From the NCBI GenBank assembly GCA_030835135.1, contig JAUQWO010000081.1:31849-95848 (forward strand): a stretch of 64,000 nucleotides of DNA, written 5' to 3'. Shown one piece after another: positions 47,706 to 56,127 of this stretch; positions within the stretch are counted from its first letter, which is position 1, and each line of letters begins with the position of its first letter. Origin of the DNA: Bacteroidota bacterium (GTDB taxonomy: Bacteria; Bacteroidota; Ignavibacteria; UBA10030; UBA6906). The notes below the pieces were generated by a model. It was not told where the DNA came from. It worked only from the letters and a program-made list of their open reading frames with translations, and made no database searches. Position numbers and translations under genes: made by a program.

Positions 47706-50071
47706 TGTTCGCCACTGGAGTCCGCGGAGACATCCGGAGAAGAAGTCATCCCGTCCGGTGCCTGCGGCATCGGTTTGGGCCTCGGCTTCCGAATGCGCGG
47801 CGGCTTCGGTGCTTCCGGATATTTCACGCGCGTATGATAGATGCCCACGAGCACGCCGAGAAACGCGCCTTTGATCTTCGTCAGATCACTGAGCGTGAGC
47901 GGACATTCATCGAGCTCGCCTTCATCCAGGCGCCGCTTCACCAGTTCGTCGATCGCATCCGCGAGCCGTTGTGGCGTGGGTTCTTCGATCGTGCGGACGG
48001 CCGCCTCGACGGCATCGGCAAGCATCATGATGCCGGTCTCGCGCGTCTGCGGCTTCGGGCCGGGATAGCGGTAGTCCTGCTCGTTGATCTCGTCGAGCTT
48101 GGTCTCGTCCTCTGAACTCTCCGCGAGCTTGAGGGCCTTATTATAGAAGTAATCGATCCGCGTCGTCCCGTGATGCATCGGAATGAAATCGATCACTTCT
48201 TCCGGCAACTTGTACTCCCGCGCCAGGGTGATGCCGTCCTTGACGTGGGCAGCGATGATGAGTGAGCTCATGCGCGGCGACAGTTTATCGTGCCGGCTGC
48301 GCGACCCCTTCTGGTTCTCCACGAAGTAGGTCGGCTTCTCGACCTTCCCGATATCGTGGAAGTACGCCCCCACGCGCACGAGCACTTCGTTCGCCCCCAC
48401 GGACGCTGCCGCGGCCTCCGCCAGACTCGCGATCGACATACTGTGATGGTACGTCCCCGGCGTCTTCTCCGCCAGCATGCGCAGAAGGGGATGGTTGAAA
48501 TGCGCCAGCTCCATCAACGTGAGGTCCGTGGTCACCTTGAAGACACGCTCCAGGAAGATCAGGAGCCCGTAGGTGAGTACCGGCGAGACGACCGCGTTCG
48601 CCAGCGCGAAGGTCAATTGTTCGATGATGACCGATGCCGGTTCGTACCGTTCCATCCCGAGCGCGACGATCGCGGTGGCGTAGCCGGTGAAGATGAACCC
48701 GAGCGACCGGAACAGTTGGGTCCGGTTCTTCATGTCGCGCACGGAATACACCGAGAGCGCGCCGGCCACCATCGACGCCAGGGCGATGGAATAGTCGTTC
48801 CCGCGGATCCCGGCGACCACGAACGCGATGATGACCGTGCCGTAGAACCCCACGCGCGAATCGAAGATGATCGTGAGCAGCATGGCCGCCGCCGGTACGG
48901 CGATCAGATACTCGATCGGGGTGGTCACATCCAGCTCGCGCGAGAGGTACGCGAACGCCCCTTCCATCAGGATGAGCAGCGCGATCAGCGCAAGCTTCCG
49001 GTTGTTCGTGAAGATCCGCTTCCGGAAGAGATACAGATAGATGCCATAGAGGATGATGACGATCGTGACGTGGAGGGTCGTCCCGATCAACTGGAACACG
49101 TTGTCCGATGCCGGCCCGCGTTCCGCCTTGATGCGCCGGAGGGATTCCAGTTTCAACCGTGTCTCGGCGGTGATGCGTTCGTGCTTGCTGACGACGCGTT
49201 CATTCTCCTGCACATAGCCGATGGTACGCGGGATCGCATCGATCGCGGTCGTCATGGCCTGCACCGTGGCCGCTTCGCTGAAACGGATGTTCGGTACGGC
49301 ATGGACGACGGCGATCTTATAGGACAGACCGAGGGTGTCGTTGTTCGTGCGATACTGCTGCAGGAGGCGGGTCTCCAGCAGCGAGACCACATCGTTGTGG
49401 TCGTAGTGGCGTGATATCGAATGGACCTCTTCCGTGTTCCCGCGCCGGAGTGCGATCTCTGCAGGAACGACGGTGCCCTTGGTGCGGTCCACGATGCCGA
49501 CCCCGTACAATTCACGGAGCACCGCGGCGATCCGGTCACGCATCCGACCGAGCCCGCCATTCGCATCGACGGCCGACAGCAGGTCCCATTCCCGGGGCGT
49601 GAACGGGATGTCCAGCGAGGTGGAGAGCCGGTCAAACAGAACGGAATCTTCGATCGCAGCAACATCGCCCCGGCGGATGTCATGCTGGTACTGGCGGGAA
49701 ACCCTCACCGCTTCTGCGGTCCGCCGGAAGAAGTCGTCCAGCCGCTGGAGCTGGCGCGTGGCAACAAGAGTATCCCGCTCGAAGACCTGGAGGACCTTCT
49801 GCTTCGCTTCGGCCACATCCCGGCCATACTCACGGTCATCGCGGAAGATCGGGAAGGCAAAGGGGGCGATCAGGTCCTTCTGGGCCCAGATCGCGCCCAC
49901 CTTGAACTCGAGCTCCAGCGATTCTCCGCGTGGAAACATGAGGGCAAGGGCGATCAGGAGCCCTGCAACAAGCAGGACCCGCGCCGCCAGGGTTCCTGGG
50001 ATCTTCAGGAACTCCAAGATCCGGTCCAGACGGGACCGGAATTGTCCATGTGTGATATCGAATCGGTGCAC
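47702..50071 (-). CDS. Membrane HD-domain phosphohydrolase, PgpH/7TMR-HD family
   Basis: A 789-residue integral membrane protein. After a short N-terminal membrane helix (about residues 28-45), an extracytoplasmic domain (about 60-320) is followed by seven hydrophobic segments (about 330-540) and a cytosolic HD domain with [14 protein letters not shown] and IPMHHGT. This is the layout of PgpH-type c-di-AMP phosphodiesterases. It starts with GTG at 50071 ([11 protein letters not shown]) with no clear ribosome site. Its stop overlaps xerD. A Pro-rich tail ([23 protein letters not shown]) ends the protein. Confidence 0.88.
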   Translation of the reverse strand: MHRFDITHGQFRSRLDRILEFLKIPGTLAARVLLVAGLLIALALMFPRGESLELEFKVGAIWAQKDLIAPFAFPIFRDDREYGRDVAEAKQKVLQVFERDTLVATRQLQRLDDFFRRTAEAVRVSRQYQHDIRRGDVAAIEDSVLFDRLSTSLDIPFTPREWDLLSAVDANGGLGRMRDRIAAVLRELYGVGIVDRTKGTVVPAEIALRRGNTEEVHSISRHYDHNDVVSLLETRLLQQYRTNNDTLGLSYKIAVVHAVPNIRFSEAATVQAMTTAIDAIPRTIGYVQENERVVSKHERITAETRLKLESLRRIKAERGPASDNVFQLIGTTLHVTIVIILYGIYLYLFRKRIFTNNRKLALIALLILMEGAFAYLSRELDVTTPIEYLIAVPAAAMLLTIIFDSRVGFYGTVIIAFVVAGIRGNDYSIALASMVAGALSVYSVRDMKNRTQLFRSLGFIFTGYATAIVALGMERYEPASVIIEQLTFALANAVVSPVLTYGLLIFLERVFKVTTDLTLMELAHFNHPLLRMLAEKTPGTYHHSMSIASLAEAAAASVGANEVLVRVGAYFHDIGKVEKPTYFVENQKGSRSRHDKLSPRMSSLIIAAHVKDGITLAREYKLPEEVIDFIPMHHGTTRIDYFYNKALKLAESSEDETKLDEINEQDYRYPGPKPQTRETGIMMLADAVEAAVRTIEEPTPQRLADAIDELVKRRLDEGELDECPLTLSDLTKIKGAFLGVLVGIYHTRVKYPEAPKPPRIRKPRPKPMPQAPDGMTSSPDVSADSSGEQ

Positions 50072-50117
50072 AGGTGGTGATGCAATATCCGCAATATGGA
50101 AAAGAGAAGCAATGAAT

Positions 50118-50146
50118 TGAAAATACCGCTAAGGTTTTGTATATTC
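50118..50146 (+). promoter_or_regulatory. Sigma-70 promoter of the plus-strand operon at 50169
   Basis: TTGAAA, 17 bases, TATATT. Transcription would start near 50153, only about 16 bases before the first ATG, with GAGG in between. The divergent HD gene begins 98 bases away. Confidence 0.8.
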
Positions 50147-50168
50147 AGCACGAGGAATCCCCCACTTC

Positions 50169-51116
50169 ATGAACCACTATAACTCTCCTGCCGATGTTCT
50201 GCATGCCCTGGACACCCTGTCCGGCGGCAGGCTGACCCGGCATCGGGATATGGAAACGTTGATCGCTCTGGCGCAACGTTCGCGCCACCAGGATCTTCTT
50301 GCCGATCTGAGTTTCCATGCGAAGTTCGTCACCGGGACATCCCGGACGCTTCACCGGATCGGGCCGGAAGGGACCGGAGCACCCGCCCTCTCCACCGAAA
50401 TGCAGAATGGCCTGGAGAAGGTGAAGTCGCTGGTGCGTGACCTGCTCCTGGAGGGAACAGCAGCAGACCGGCAGCAGTTTGATGCGACGTACTTCCAGCT
50501 CACGCCGGAGTCGCTGCAGCACCTCCTCGCGCTGTGTGCCGATCTGGGGTGGTACAAGAACTGGTTGCTGGACACCCGGACACATGCAGGCGAGCGGTCA
50601 TCGGTCGCGTGGCGTGCGGCGCTCATCGCGATCGCCGTGGGTGCCGTGCTGTGGCTCGGCTCCGTGCACGCGCGGGCTCTGCTCGCCAATGATCTGCTCG
50701 TGCCGGGAACATTGACGATGGATGCAACGGTTCCTCCCGTGGTGGAGCGACATATCTATCATCAGCTCGCCACGCAGGCGCTGACGATGATACCGGGGTA
50801 CCTGCTCGTCCTCGCCGGCAGCATCGTCTTCCTCGCGCGGTCGCCCTACCGGCCCAAAGAGCATGGGTGGCTCATGATGAGCGCCATTCTCCTCTTCCTG
50901 TTCGTGCCGGTGGAGGCGTTCACGATGGTCCTGGATGTCCGTATGGTGCTCCTGGAATTCACCGGGAGTGGCGGGCTGGACCAGTTCCGGGAGCTCTTCC
51001 TGGCCCGCATGCAGGCGCTGGCCGGGGCTCCGTTGATCGCGCAATTGTGTTACTACACCATCATTGTTCTTCTCGCGGTGCAGCCGTTCCGCAAGCAGCA
51101 CGGACGCTCCGCATGA
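50169..51116 (+). CDS. Uncharacterised membrane protein
   Basis: A 315-residue protein not recognised. Residues 1-145 look soluble and helical (LHRIGPEGTGAPALSTEMQNGLEKVKSL). Four hydrophobic helices follow (about 150-175, 205-228, 235-258 and 288-308). No catalytic motif is visible. Its stop overlaps the ATG of the 90-residue gene by four bases, so they are coupled, and the set continues into HAD phosphatase, acpS and a histidine kinase. The tight spacing suggests one operon with a mixed role, perhaps linked to lipid synthesis, but this is only context. A promoter lies just before it. Confidence 0.7.
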   Translation: MNHYNSPADVLHALDTLSGGRLTRHRDMETLIALAQRSRHQDLLADLSFHAKFVTGTSRTLHRIGPEGTGAPALSTEMQNGLEKVKSLVRDLLLEGTAADRQQFDATYFQLTPESLQHLLALCADLGWYKNWLLDTRTHAGERSSVAWRAALIAIAVGAVLWLGSVHARALLANDLLVPGTLTMDATVPPVVERHIYHQLATQALTMIPGYLLVLAGSIVFLARSPYRPKEHGWLMMSAILLFLFVPVEAFTMVLDVRMVLLEFTGSGGLDQFRELFLARMQALAGAPLIAQLCYYTIIVLLAVQPFRKQHGRSA

Positions 51117-51385
51117 AGCACGAGGACCTCATCCAGGAGTTGCAGACAGCGGCTGCGCAGATCGGCATCACGGTGCGGTGGGAGCGCGGTGATTTCGAGG
51201 GTGGCTATTGTATCCTGCGCGACCAGAAGATACTGCTGATCAACAAGAGGTTGATGCCCGTCCGTAAGGCCGCCGTGCTCGCCACGGCCCTGCACGGTAT
51301 CGGTCTGGAGAACGTCTACCTGAAACCCGCTGTCCGGGAGTTCGTGGAAGACGAAGCAGCGAGAAGCGCACGGATCGCGCACTAA
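51113..51385 (+). CDS. Small conserved-looking soluble protein, unknown function
   Basis: A 90-residue protein starting at the ATGA overlap with the previous gene. It is KHEDLIQELQTAAAQIGITV, then VRWERGDFEGGYCILRDQ, KILLINKRLMPVRKAAVL and a C-terminal VYLKPAVREFVEDEAARS. The alternating beta and alpha segments suggest a small alpha/beta fold. I recall similar short hypothetical proteins in Bacteroidota and relatives, but no function is known. It is coupled to the upstream membrane-protein gene and four bases before the HAD gene. Confidence 0.7.
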   Translation: MKHEDLIQELQTAAAQIGITVRWERGDFEGGYCILRDQKILLINKRLMPVRKAAVLATALHGIGLENVYLKPAVREFVEDEAARSARIAH

Positions 51386-51389
51386 CATT

Positions 51390-52091
51390 ATGATCAAAGC
51401 GGTCATTTTTGATCTCGACAATACCCTCGTCGATTTCATGAGCATGAAGCGGCAGGCCGTTACCGCCGCCATCAACGCCATGATCGACGCCGGCCTCGGT
51501 CTGTCCGTGACCCAGGTCCAGGCACGCATCGATGCGATCTACAAAGAGCGCGGGATCGAGTTTCAGAACGTCTTCGATCAACTGCTCTACGATATCTTCC
51601 AGAAGGTCGACTACAAGATCCTGTCTGCCGGCATCATCGCCTACCGCCGCGCCCGTGAAGCTGCCCTCGTTCCCTATCCCCATGTGACCATGACGCTCGT
51701 CGCGCTCATCAAACGCGGCATCCGCCTCGCCGTGGTGTCCGATGCCCCCGGCCGCGAAGCATGGCTGCGGCTCTGCTACCTGGATTTTCACCACCTGTTC
51801 GATTGCGTCGTCACCTTCGAGGACACCGGTGAGCGCAAACCCAGCCCCGCACCGTTCCTCCGCGCACTCACCATGCTGAAGGTCACCCCGGAGGAGACGA
51901 TCATGGTGGGCGATTGGGCCGAACGCGATATGGTCGGCGCGGCACAGCTGGGCATTACCACGGTGTTCGCGCGGTACGGCGACACCTTCGGGACGGTCGA
52001 CTCGCATGCGCGCTACGAACTGAACGACGTGTCTGAGCTGCTGGACGTGATCGACAAGGAGAATGCCCTTGCCGGCGGGAGGGGGTCATGA
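51390..52091 (+). CDS. HAD-superfamily phosphatase
   Basis: A 233-residue soluble phosphatase. Motif I is VIFDLDNTLVD (nucleophile Asp), motif II is VVSDAPGREAW, motif III Lys is in RKPSPAPF and motif IV is MVGDWAERDMVGA. A helical cap domain sits between motifs I and II (about residues 15-85). The closest family is the phosphoglycolate-phosphatase-like/TIGR02253 group, but the substrate is unknown. It overlaps acpS by four bases (ATGA). RBS-like spacing to the 90-residue gene is only four bases, so all are in one transcript. Confidence 0.85.
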   Translation: MIKAVIFDLDNTLVDFMSMKRQAVTAAINAMIDAGLGLSVTQVQARIDAIYKERGIEFQNVFDQLLYDIFQKVDYKILSAGIIAYRRAREAALVPYPHVTMTLVALIKRGIRLAVVSDAPGREAWLRLCYLDFHHLFDCVVTFEDTGERKPSPAPFLRALTMLKVTPEETIMVGDWAERDMVGAAQLGITTVFARYGDTFGTVDSHARYELNDVSELLDVIDKENALAGGRGS

Positions 52092-52462
52092 TCCGCGGCA
52101 TCGGCGTGGATATCGTCGATATCGAGCGTGTGCGCACCCTCGTGGATGAGGAGGGCGAGCGGTTCCTGGAGAAGGTCTTTACCAGCGAGGAGATCGCGTA
52201 CTGCAACGGTAAAGCGCGCCGGCACCAGCACTTCGCAGCACGCTTCGCCGCAAAGGAAGCTGTCAGCAAGGCGCTCGCCACAGGATGGGCGGGCGATTTC
52301 CGGTGGAAGGACGTCGAGGTCACGAATGACCCGACCGGGCAACCCCGCGTCACCCTCCACGGCCGTCTCCGTGAACACATCGGCTCCGCCCGGATCCAGA
52401 TCTCGCTGTCCCATGCCGACAATCACGTCGTCGCCATGGCAGTCATCGAGGAGACACCATGA
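52088..52462 (+). CDS. acpS: Holo-[acyl-carrier-protein] synthase
   Basis: A 124-residue phosphopantetheinyl transferase that loads the 4'-phosphopantetheine arm of CoA on apo-ACP for fatty acid synthesis. The magnesium site is at the start (IRGIGVDIVDIERVRTL, with Asp8) and FAAKEAVSKAL near the middle, both typical of the trimeric AcpS group. The stop overlaps the histidine kinase start by four bases. The gene is the only lipid-synthesis member of this operon. Confidence 0.95.
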   Translation: MIRGIGVDIVDIERVRTLVDEEGERFLEKVFTSEEIAYCNGKARRHQHFAARFAAKEAVSKALATGWAGDFRWKDVEVTNDPTGQPRVTLHGRLREHIGSARIQISLSHADNHVVAMAVIEETP

Positions 52463-53925
52463 AGGTTTCTCTCTCCTGGAAGTTGGCGATCGGCTTCGGG
52501 ATCATCGCTGCAGCCCTTATCCTGGTCACCGGCTTCATCCTCATCAGTCTCGACTCTGCCTCCACGGCCGTCACCCCTACGCTCGTCGCTGATGTTGCCA
52601 CCATCGACAAGGCGCGCGGACTGCACGAACTCCTGAACGAAGAAGAACGGAATGCGCAGAAGTTCCTTGTGACGCGGGATCCGGCCTACCTCCGGATGTA
52701 CTCGCGCACACGCCTTCTTGCACTCGACCGTCTGGATTCCCTGGAAACGGTGCTGAACGACACCATCGAGTTCGCCACGCTCGACGAGATACGCCGCGTG
52801 CACGCATGGCTCGACGAGGCTATTCCCGCACGGACCCGGCAACCGCACCTGCGCAATGGCCAGATCATGGACAGTCTCGATATCGCGCACAGCGGACTCG
52901 ATCTCCTGGTCGTCCTGAACCAGAACGCGATCGCGCGGTCCGTTGCCACCGTGGAAAAGCACACCACAGCCATCCTCGAAAAGGCCACGACCCTTCTCCT
53001 CAGCGTCCTCGCCCTGACGATCATCGTCGCCTTCTTCATCACGATCTCGGTCTCGGCTCCGCTCGCACGGCTGCGCAAGAGCACCGAGCGCATCGCCCGC
53101 GGCGATTTCCACACGATCCCGGTGCGCGCGCACGACGACTTCGGCATGCTGGTGCAGTCGTTCAACACGATGAGCGAGCGTCTGCGCCGGATCGACGAGT
53201 ACAAGGCCGATGTGATGCAGCAGATCTCGCACGAGCTCCGCACGCCGTTGCAGGCGATCTATGCCATCTATTATATGCTGGCGGAGCAGGTTGCCGGACC
53301 GCTGAACGACCGCCAGCGCACGCTGCTCACCGCCATCCGCGACAACATCGATCAGCTTTCCACCTTCAGCAATCAATTCCTGGACCTCGCGAAGATCGAA
53401 GCAGGGATGATGGAGTTCCACCGCCAGCCCGTCGACCTTCTCTCGGTCATCACGCCCATCATCAACAATGCGCGCCTGATCGCGTCACAGAAAGAGATCA
53501 GCATCGGACTCGCCGCACAGGCGGTGCCGAAGATCTCCGCGGACCCGGACAAGGTGGTCATGGTCCTCAACAACCTGCTGAGCAATGCGGTCAAGTTCAC
53601 CCCTCAGGGCGGGAATATCACGGTGACGCTCAGTCCGTGCGAGGACGGAGCGCGGATCGCCGTGAAGGACTCCGGGATCGGGATCGATCCCGAGGATGTC
53701 CCCCGTCTCTTCACCAAATTCTTCCAGGCAAAGAACGTCTCACAGATCAATGTCAAAGGCACCGGCGTTGGTCTCGCGCTCGTGAAAGCCATCGTTGATG
53801 GCCATGGCGGCAGGGTGTTCGCCGCGAGCGCCGTCGGCCAGGGCTCTACGTTCACCGTGGAACTCCCCGCCGAACCCCGCACGGTTGCAGCCGCTGGCGC
53901 GACAATCCAGCATCGGAGTATTTGA
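52459..53925 (+). CDS. Membrane sensor histidine kinase with HAMP domain
   Basis: A 488-residue sensor kinase. A first helix (about 8-28), a periplasmic sensing domain (about 30-175) and a second helix (about 180-202) precede a HAMP linker (RLRKSTERIARGDFHTIPV). The HisKA domain has the phosphoacceptor His in QQISHELRTPLQAIY. The HATPase domain has NNLLSNAVKF (N box), KDSGIGIDPEDV (G1) and GTGVGLALVKAIV (G2). It is translated from ATGA at the acpS stop. No response regulator is in the window. The periplasmic domain is not recognisable. Confidence 0.93.
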   Translation: MKVSLSWKLAIGFGIIAAALILVTGFILISLDSASTAVTPTLVADVATIDKARGLHELLNEEERNAQKFLVTRDPAYLRMYSRTRLLALDRLDSLETVLNDTIEFATLDEIRRVHAWLDEAIPARTRQPHLRNGQIMDSLDIAHSGLDLLVVLNQNAIARSVATVEKHTTAILEKATTLLLSVLALTIIVAFFITISVSAPLARLRKSTERIARGDFHTIPVRAHDDFGMLVQSFNTMSERLRRIDEYKADVMQQISHELRTPLQAIYAIYYMLAEQVAGPLNDRQRTLLTAIRDNIDQLSTFSNQFLDLAKIEAGMMEFHRQPVDLLSVITPIINNARLIASQKEISIGLAAQAVPKISADPDKVVMVLNNLLSNAVKFTPQGGNITVTLSPCEDGARIAVKDSGIGIDPEDVPRLFTKFFQAKNVSQINVKGTGVGLALVKAIVDGHGGRVFAASAVGQGSTFTVELPAEPRTVAAAGATIQHRSI

Positions 53926-53927
53926 CC

Positions 53928-54515
53928 ATGTCGACGCGTGGCATCCTTCTCTTTCCGGCCGCCGCCCTCCTCTCCCTGTGTTCGGTCAGCTGTGTCCCCC
54001 CGACGGATACCAGCCTCAGCGCGTTGTCGGCTGTCTCCGACGCGGACCGGCAACTTGCACTGGCGAGTTCGTTCGTGCAGGGCGGCGACTTCAAACGGGC
54101 ACTGCACATCTATACGATGGTCGCCGACGAAAATCCGGCTTCACCCGCCGGCGCAACAGCGACCCAGATGGCAGGTCTCGTCATGACAACGCTCCGCAAT
54201 CCCGCACGGAGCGATTCCATCGGCGCCGTGTGGTTCCGCAAGGCACTGGCACGAACGCGCTCCACCGACCAACGCCTCCAGACCGAGGTCCCGCTTGCCC
54301 TGCTGGACCGGCTCTCGCTGCAAACCACCGCAATGCGGCGCCATCGCACCATTGTGGACAGTCTCCAGCGCGTGATCCGCAGACAATCGGGCACGATCCT
54401 GTCGCAAACACGCCGGTTGCAGGATATGGAACGTGAGGTCGTGGCAGCCAAGGCGCAGGTCCAGAGACTCAAAGAGCTGGATGAGAACCTCTCCCGCACC
54501 CGGGGGACCCGTTAG
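53928..54515 (+). CDS. Predicted lipoprotein with coiled coil, unknown function
   Basis: A 195-residue lipoprotein candidate. The start is the ATG at 53928 (GGAG lies nine bases before) rather than TTG at 53922. The signal peptide MSTRGILLFPAAALLSL ends in LCSVSC (lipobox). Residues about 45-110 look like a TPR-type repeat (ASSFVQGGDFKRALHIYTMV). The C-terminus is a coiled coil (RRLQDMEREVVAAKAQVQRL). It follows the histidine kinase by two bases and may be a partner or product of the same regulatory unit. Confidence 0.75.
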   Translation: MSTRGILLFPAAALLSLCSVSCVPPTDTSLSALSAVSDADRQLALASSFVQGGDFKRALHIYTMVADENPASPAGATATQMAGLVMTTLRNPARSDSIGAVWFRKALARTRSTDQRLQTEVPLALLDRLSLQTTAMRRHRTIVDSLQRVIRRQSGTILSQTRRLQDMEREVVAAKAQVQRLKELDENLSRTRGTR

Positions 54516-54523
54516 CAGGCGCG

Positions 54524-54552
54524 TTGCTTCTCTCCGCCGGATTATGTATACT
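54524..54552 (+). promoter_or_regulatory. Sigma-70 promoter of the MerR-type gene
   Basis: TTGCTT, 17 bases, TATACT. Transcription would start near 54559, leaving a 13-base leader before the ATG at 54572. Confidence 0.65.
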
Positions 54553-54571
54553 TTCTCCAGACGGACGACAC

Positions 54572-54955
54572 ATGAAATCTCTCGGCATCAAAAAGCTGTA
54601 CTACTCCATCAGCGAGGTGAGCAAGATCACCGATCTGGAGCAGTACGTCCTGCGCTACTGGGAGTCGGAGTTCGACCAGCTGAAGCCGGCCAAGAACCGG
54701 GCGGGAAACCGCATCTACACCAACCGCGACATCAAACTGATCCTCTACATCAAGAAACTCCTTCGTGATGAACGCTACACCATCGAAGGAGCGAAGCAGG
54801 TCCTCAAAACGTTCACGCCGGAAGTCGACAACGGGGAGCAGCTCGAATTGATCGATCCTCCGAAACCACGGGCGAAGATCAAGGATGAGCAACTCCGCGC
54901 CGACGTCCTCGAAACGAAGCTGTTCCTCGAAGATCTCCTCAAGAAGCTGAACTGA
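54572..54955 (+). CDS. MerR-family transcriptional regulator
   Basis: A 127-residue regulator. The N-terminal winged helix-turn-helix (YYSISEVSKITDLEQYVL, then RYWESEF and AGNRIYTNRDI) matches MerR proteins of the FCB group that lack a Cys-based metal site. The rest is a helical region (YIKKLLRDERYTIEGAKQVL) and a short charged tail. No obvious effector domain is seen, so the signal is unknown. It has its own promoter and converges on the cco operon end (SafE), with only three bases between the stops. Confidence 0.88.
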   Translation: MKSLGIKKLYYSISEVSKITDLEQYVLRYWESEFDQLKPAKNRAGNRIYTNRDIKLILYIKKLLRDERYTIEGAKQVLKTFTPEVDNGEQLELIDPPKPRAKIKDEQLRADVLETKLFLEDLLKKLN

Positions 54956-54958
54956 GCA

Positions 54959-55675
54959 TCACTCCGGTTCGCAGCACTCCATCCGTTCGTGCTGCGGCTC
55001 CTCCACGACCTTCGGGCTCACATACGGGATACCTAGATTCAGTCCGCGCAACAGGATCAGCACCGCGACCACGACGCTGAACACCGGCAGGACCGCGTGC
55101 AGCCGTTTCCGCAACCCGCCCTGCAACTGCTTCCCCAGGAGAGCGATCGTCAGCATCATCGGCACCGTGCCCAGGCCGAACCCCGCCATGAACATCACCC
55201 CCTGCAGCATCGTCCCGGTCGTCATCGCCGCCGCCACGGCCATGTACACGAGTCCGCACGGCAGCAACCCGTTCACCAACCCCAGGAGAAAGAGGGCAAG
55301 CACCGACGAGCGCTGAAGGAGAACGCCGATCGCCCGGCGAACGGGACCGGTGAGTCGATCCACGAACGACGTGCCGCCGGGGATCCACCGGGCAAGCGAT
55401 GGCACGAGAGCGAAGAGCAGCAGGAGCACGCCGAGCACGACCGAGGCGGTCTGCTGTGCACCGGCAAGGAAGAGTTTCCGCCCGACCGCTCCGGCGATCG
55501 CACCGAGGACCATGTACGTCACCGTGCGCCCGAGATTGTAGAGCAACCGGCCGATGATGTACCGCACCCGTGCATCCGGAGGAACGGGCAACGCCAGCGC
55601 CAGCGGCCCGCACATGCCGGCACAATGAAGGCTGCCCACGACACCGACCATCAATCCCGCAACGATTTCCATCAT
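54959..55675 (-). CDS. Sulfite exporter TauE/SafE-family membrane protein
   Basis: A 238-residue protein with about six membrane helices. The N-terminal GSLHCAGMCGPLALAL and the mid GLLPCGLVYMAV pairs are the cysteine-containing motifs of the SafE/DsbD-like family. Members near cbb3 oxidase genes are thought to help copper or haem delivery. It is the last gene of the cco operon; its ATG overlaps the ccoH (fixH) stop by four bases. A Cys-Cys near the C-terminus (ERMECCEPE) may also bind metal. The MerR gene converges on it. Confidence 0.88.
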   Translation of the reverse strand: MMEIVAGLMVGVVGSLHCAGMCGPLALALPVPPDARVRYIIGRLLYNLGRTVTYMVLGAIAGAVGRKLFLAGAQQTASVVLGVLLLLFALVPSLARWIPGGTSFVDRLTGPVRRAIGVLLQRSSVLALFLLGLVNGLLPCGLVYMAVAAAMTTGTMLQGVMFMAGFGLGTVPMMLTIALLGKQLQGGLRKRLHAVLPVFSVVVAVLILLRGLNLGIPYVSPKVVEEPQHERMECCEPE

Positions 55676-56127
55676 GGCACCATGAATGGTTGTTCCATAT
55701 AGTATTCCTCACCACGCATGGTCCATTGGACCTGGATGCGCCACAAACCGGATGCAAGCGGTGCGAACGGGATGACCTGCCGTGCAGCAGAGTCGGCCAC
55801 GACCGGCAGGGATCGGTCCGAGGACCGCGCGGAGGGTCGGTACAGCACCACGTGTCCGTCACCCGTCATGGATGCCATGCTGCGCGGATACTGCACGATC
55901 ACCGCACCGGCCGCCGTACCGATCGCCACATCCGGTCCCAGCGCTCGTGCGCGCTCCATCGCCGTGATCCGCGCCTGGTAGCCGAGTTCCTTTTCGTAGT
56001 ACTTCTCCGTCACCAGATTCACGTCCTGCGTCATCAGATATCCTGCCACACTCAGCATGACCACCAGGAAGAGCGCGATCACCAGGACGATGCCGAGAGG
56101 CCAGCGGTTCTTCGATGTGCTAGTCAT
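55672..56127 (-). CDS. ccoH: Cytochrome oxidase accessory protein FixH/CcoH
   Basis: A 151-residue single-span membrane protein: cytosolic start, helix at residues about 10-30 (PLGIVLVIALFLVVMLSV), then a periplasmic domain with DVNLVTEKYYEKELGYQ. This fits FixH, which helps cbb3 assembly. It overlaps ccoG by eight bases and the SafE gene by four. Sequence identity to classical FixH is low by eye, but position and topology agree. Confidence 0.85.
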   Translation of the reverse strand: MTSTSKNRWPLGIVLVIALFLVVMLSVAGYLMTQDVNLVTEKYYEKELGYQARITAMERARALGPDVAIGTAAGAVIVQYPRSMASMTGDGHVVLYRPSARSSDRSLPVVADSAARQVIPFAPLASGLWRIQVQWTMRGEEYYMEQPFMVP

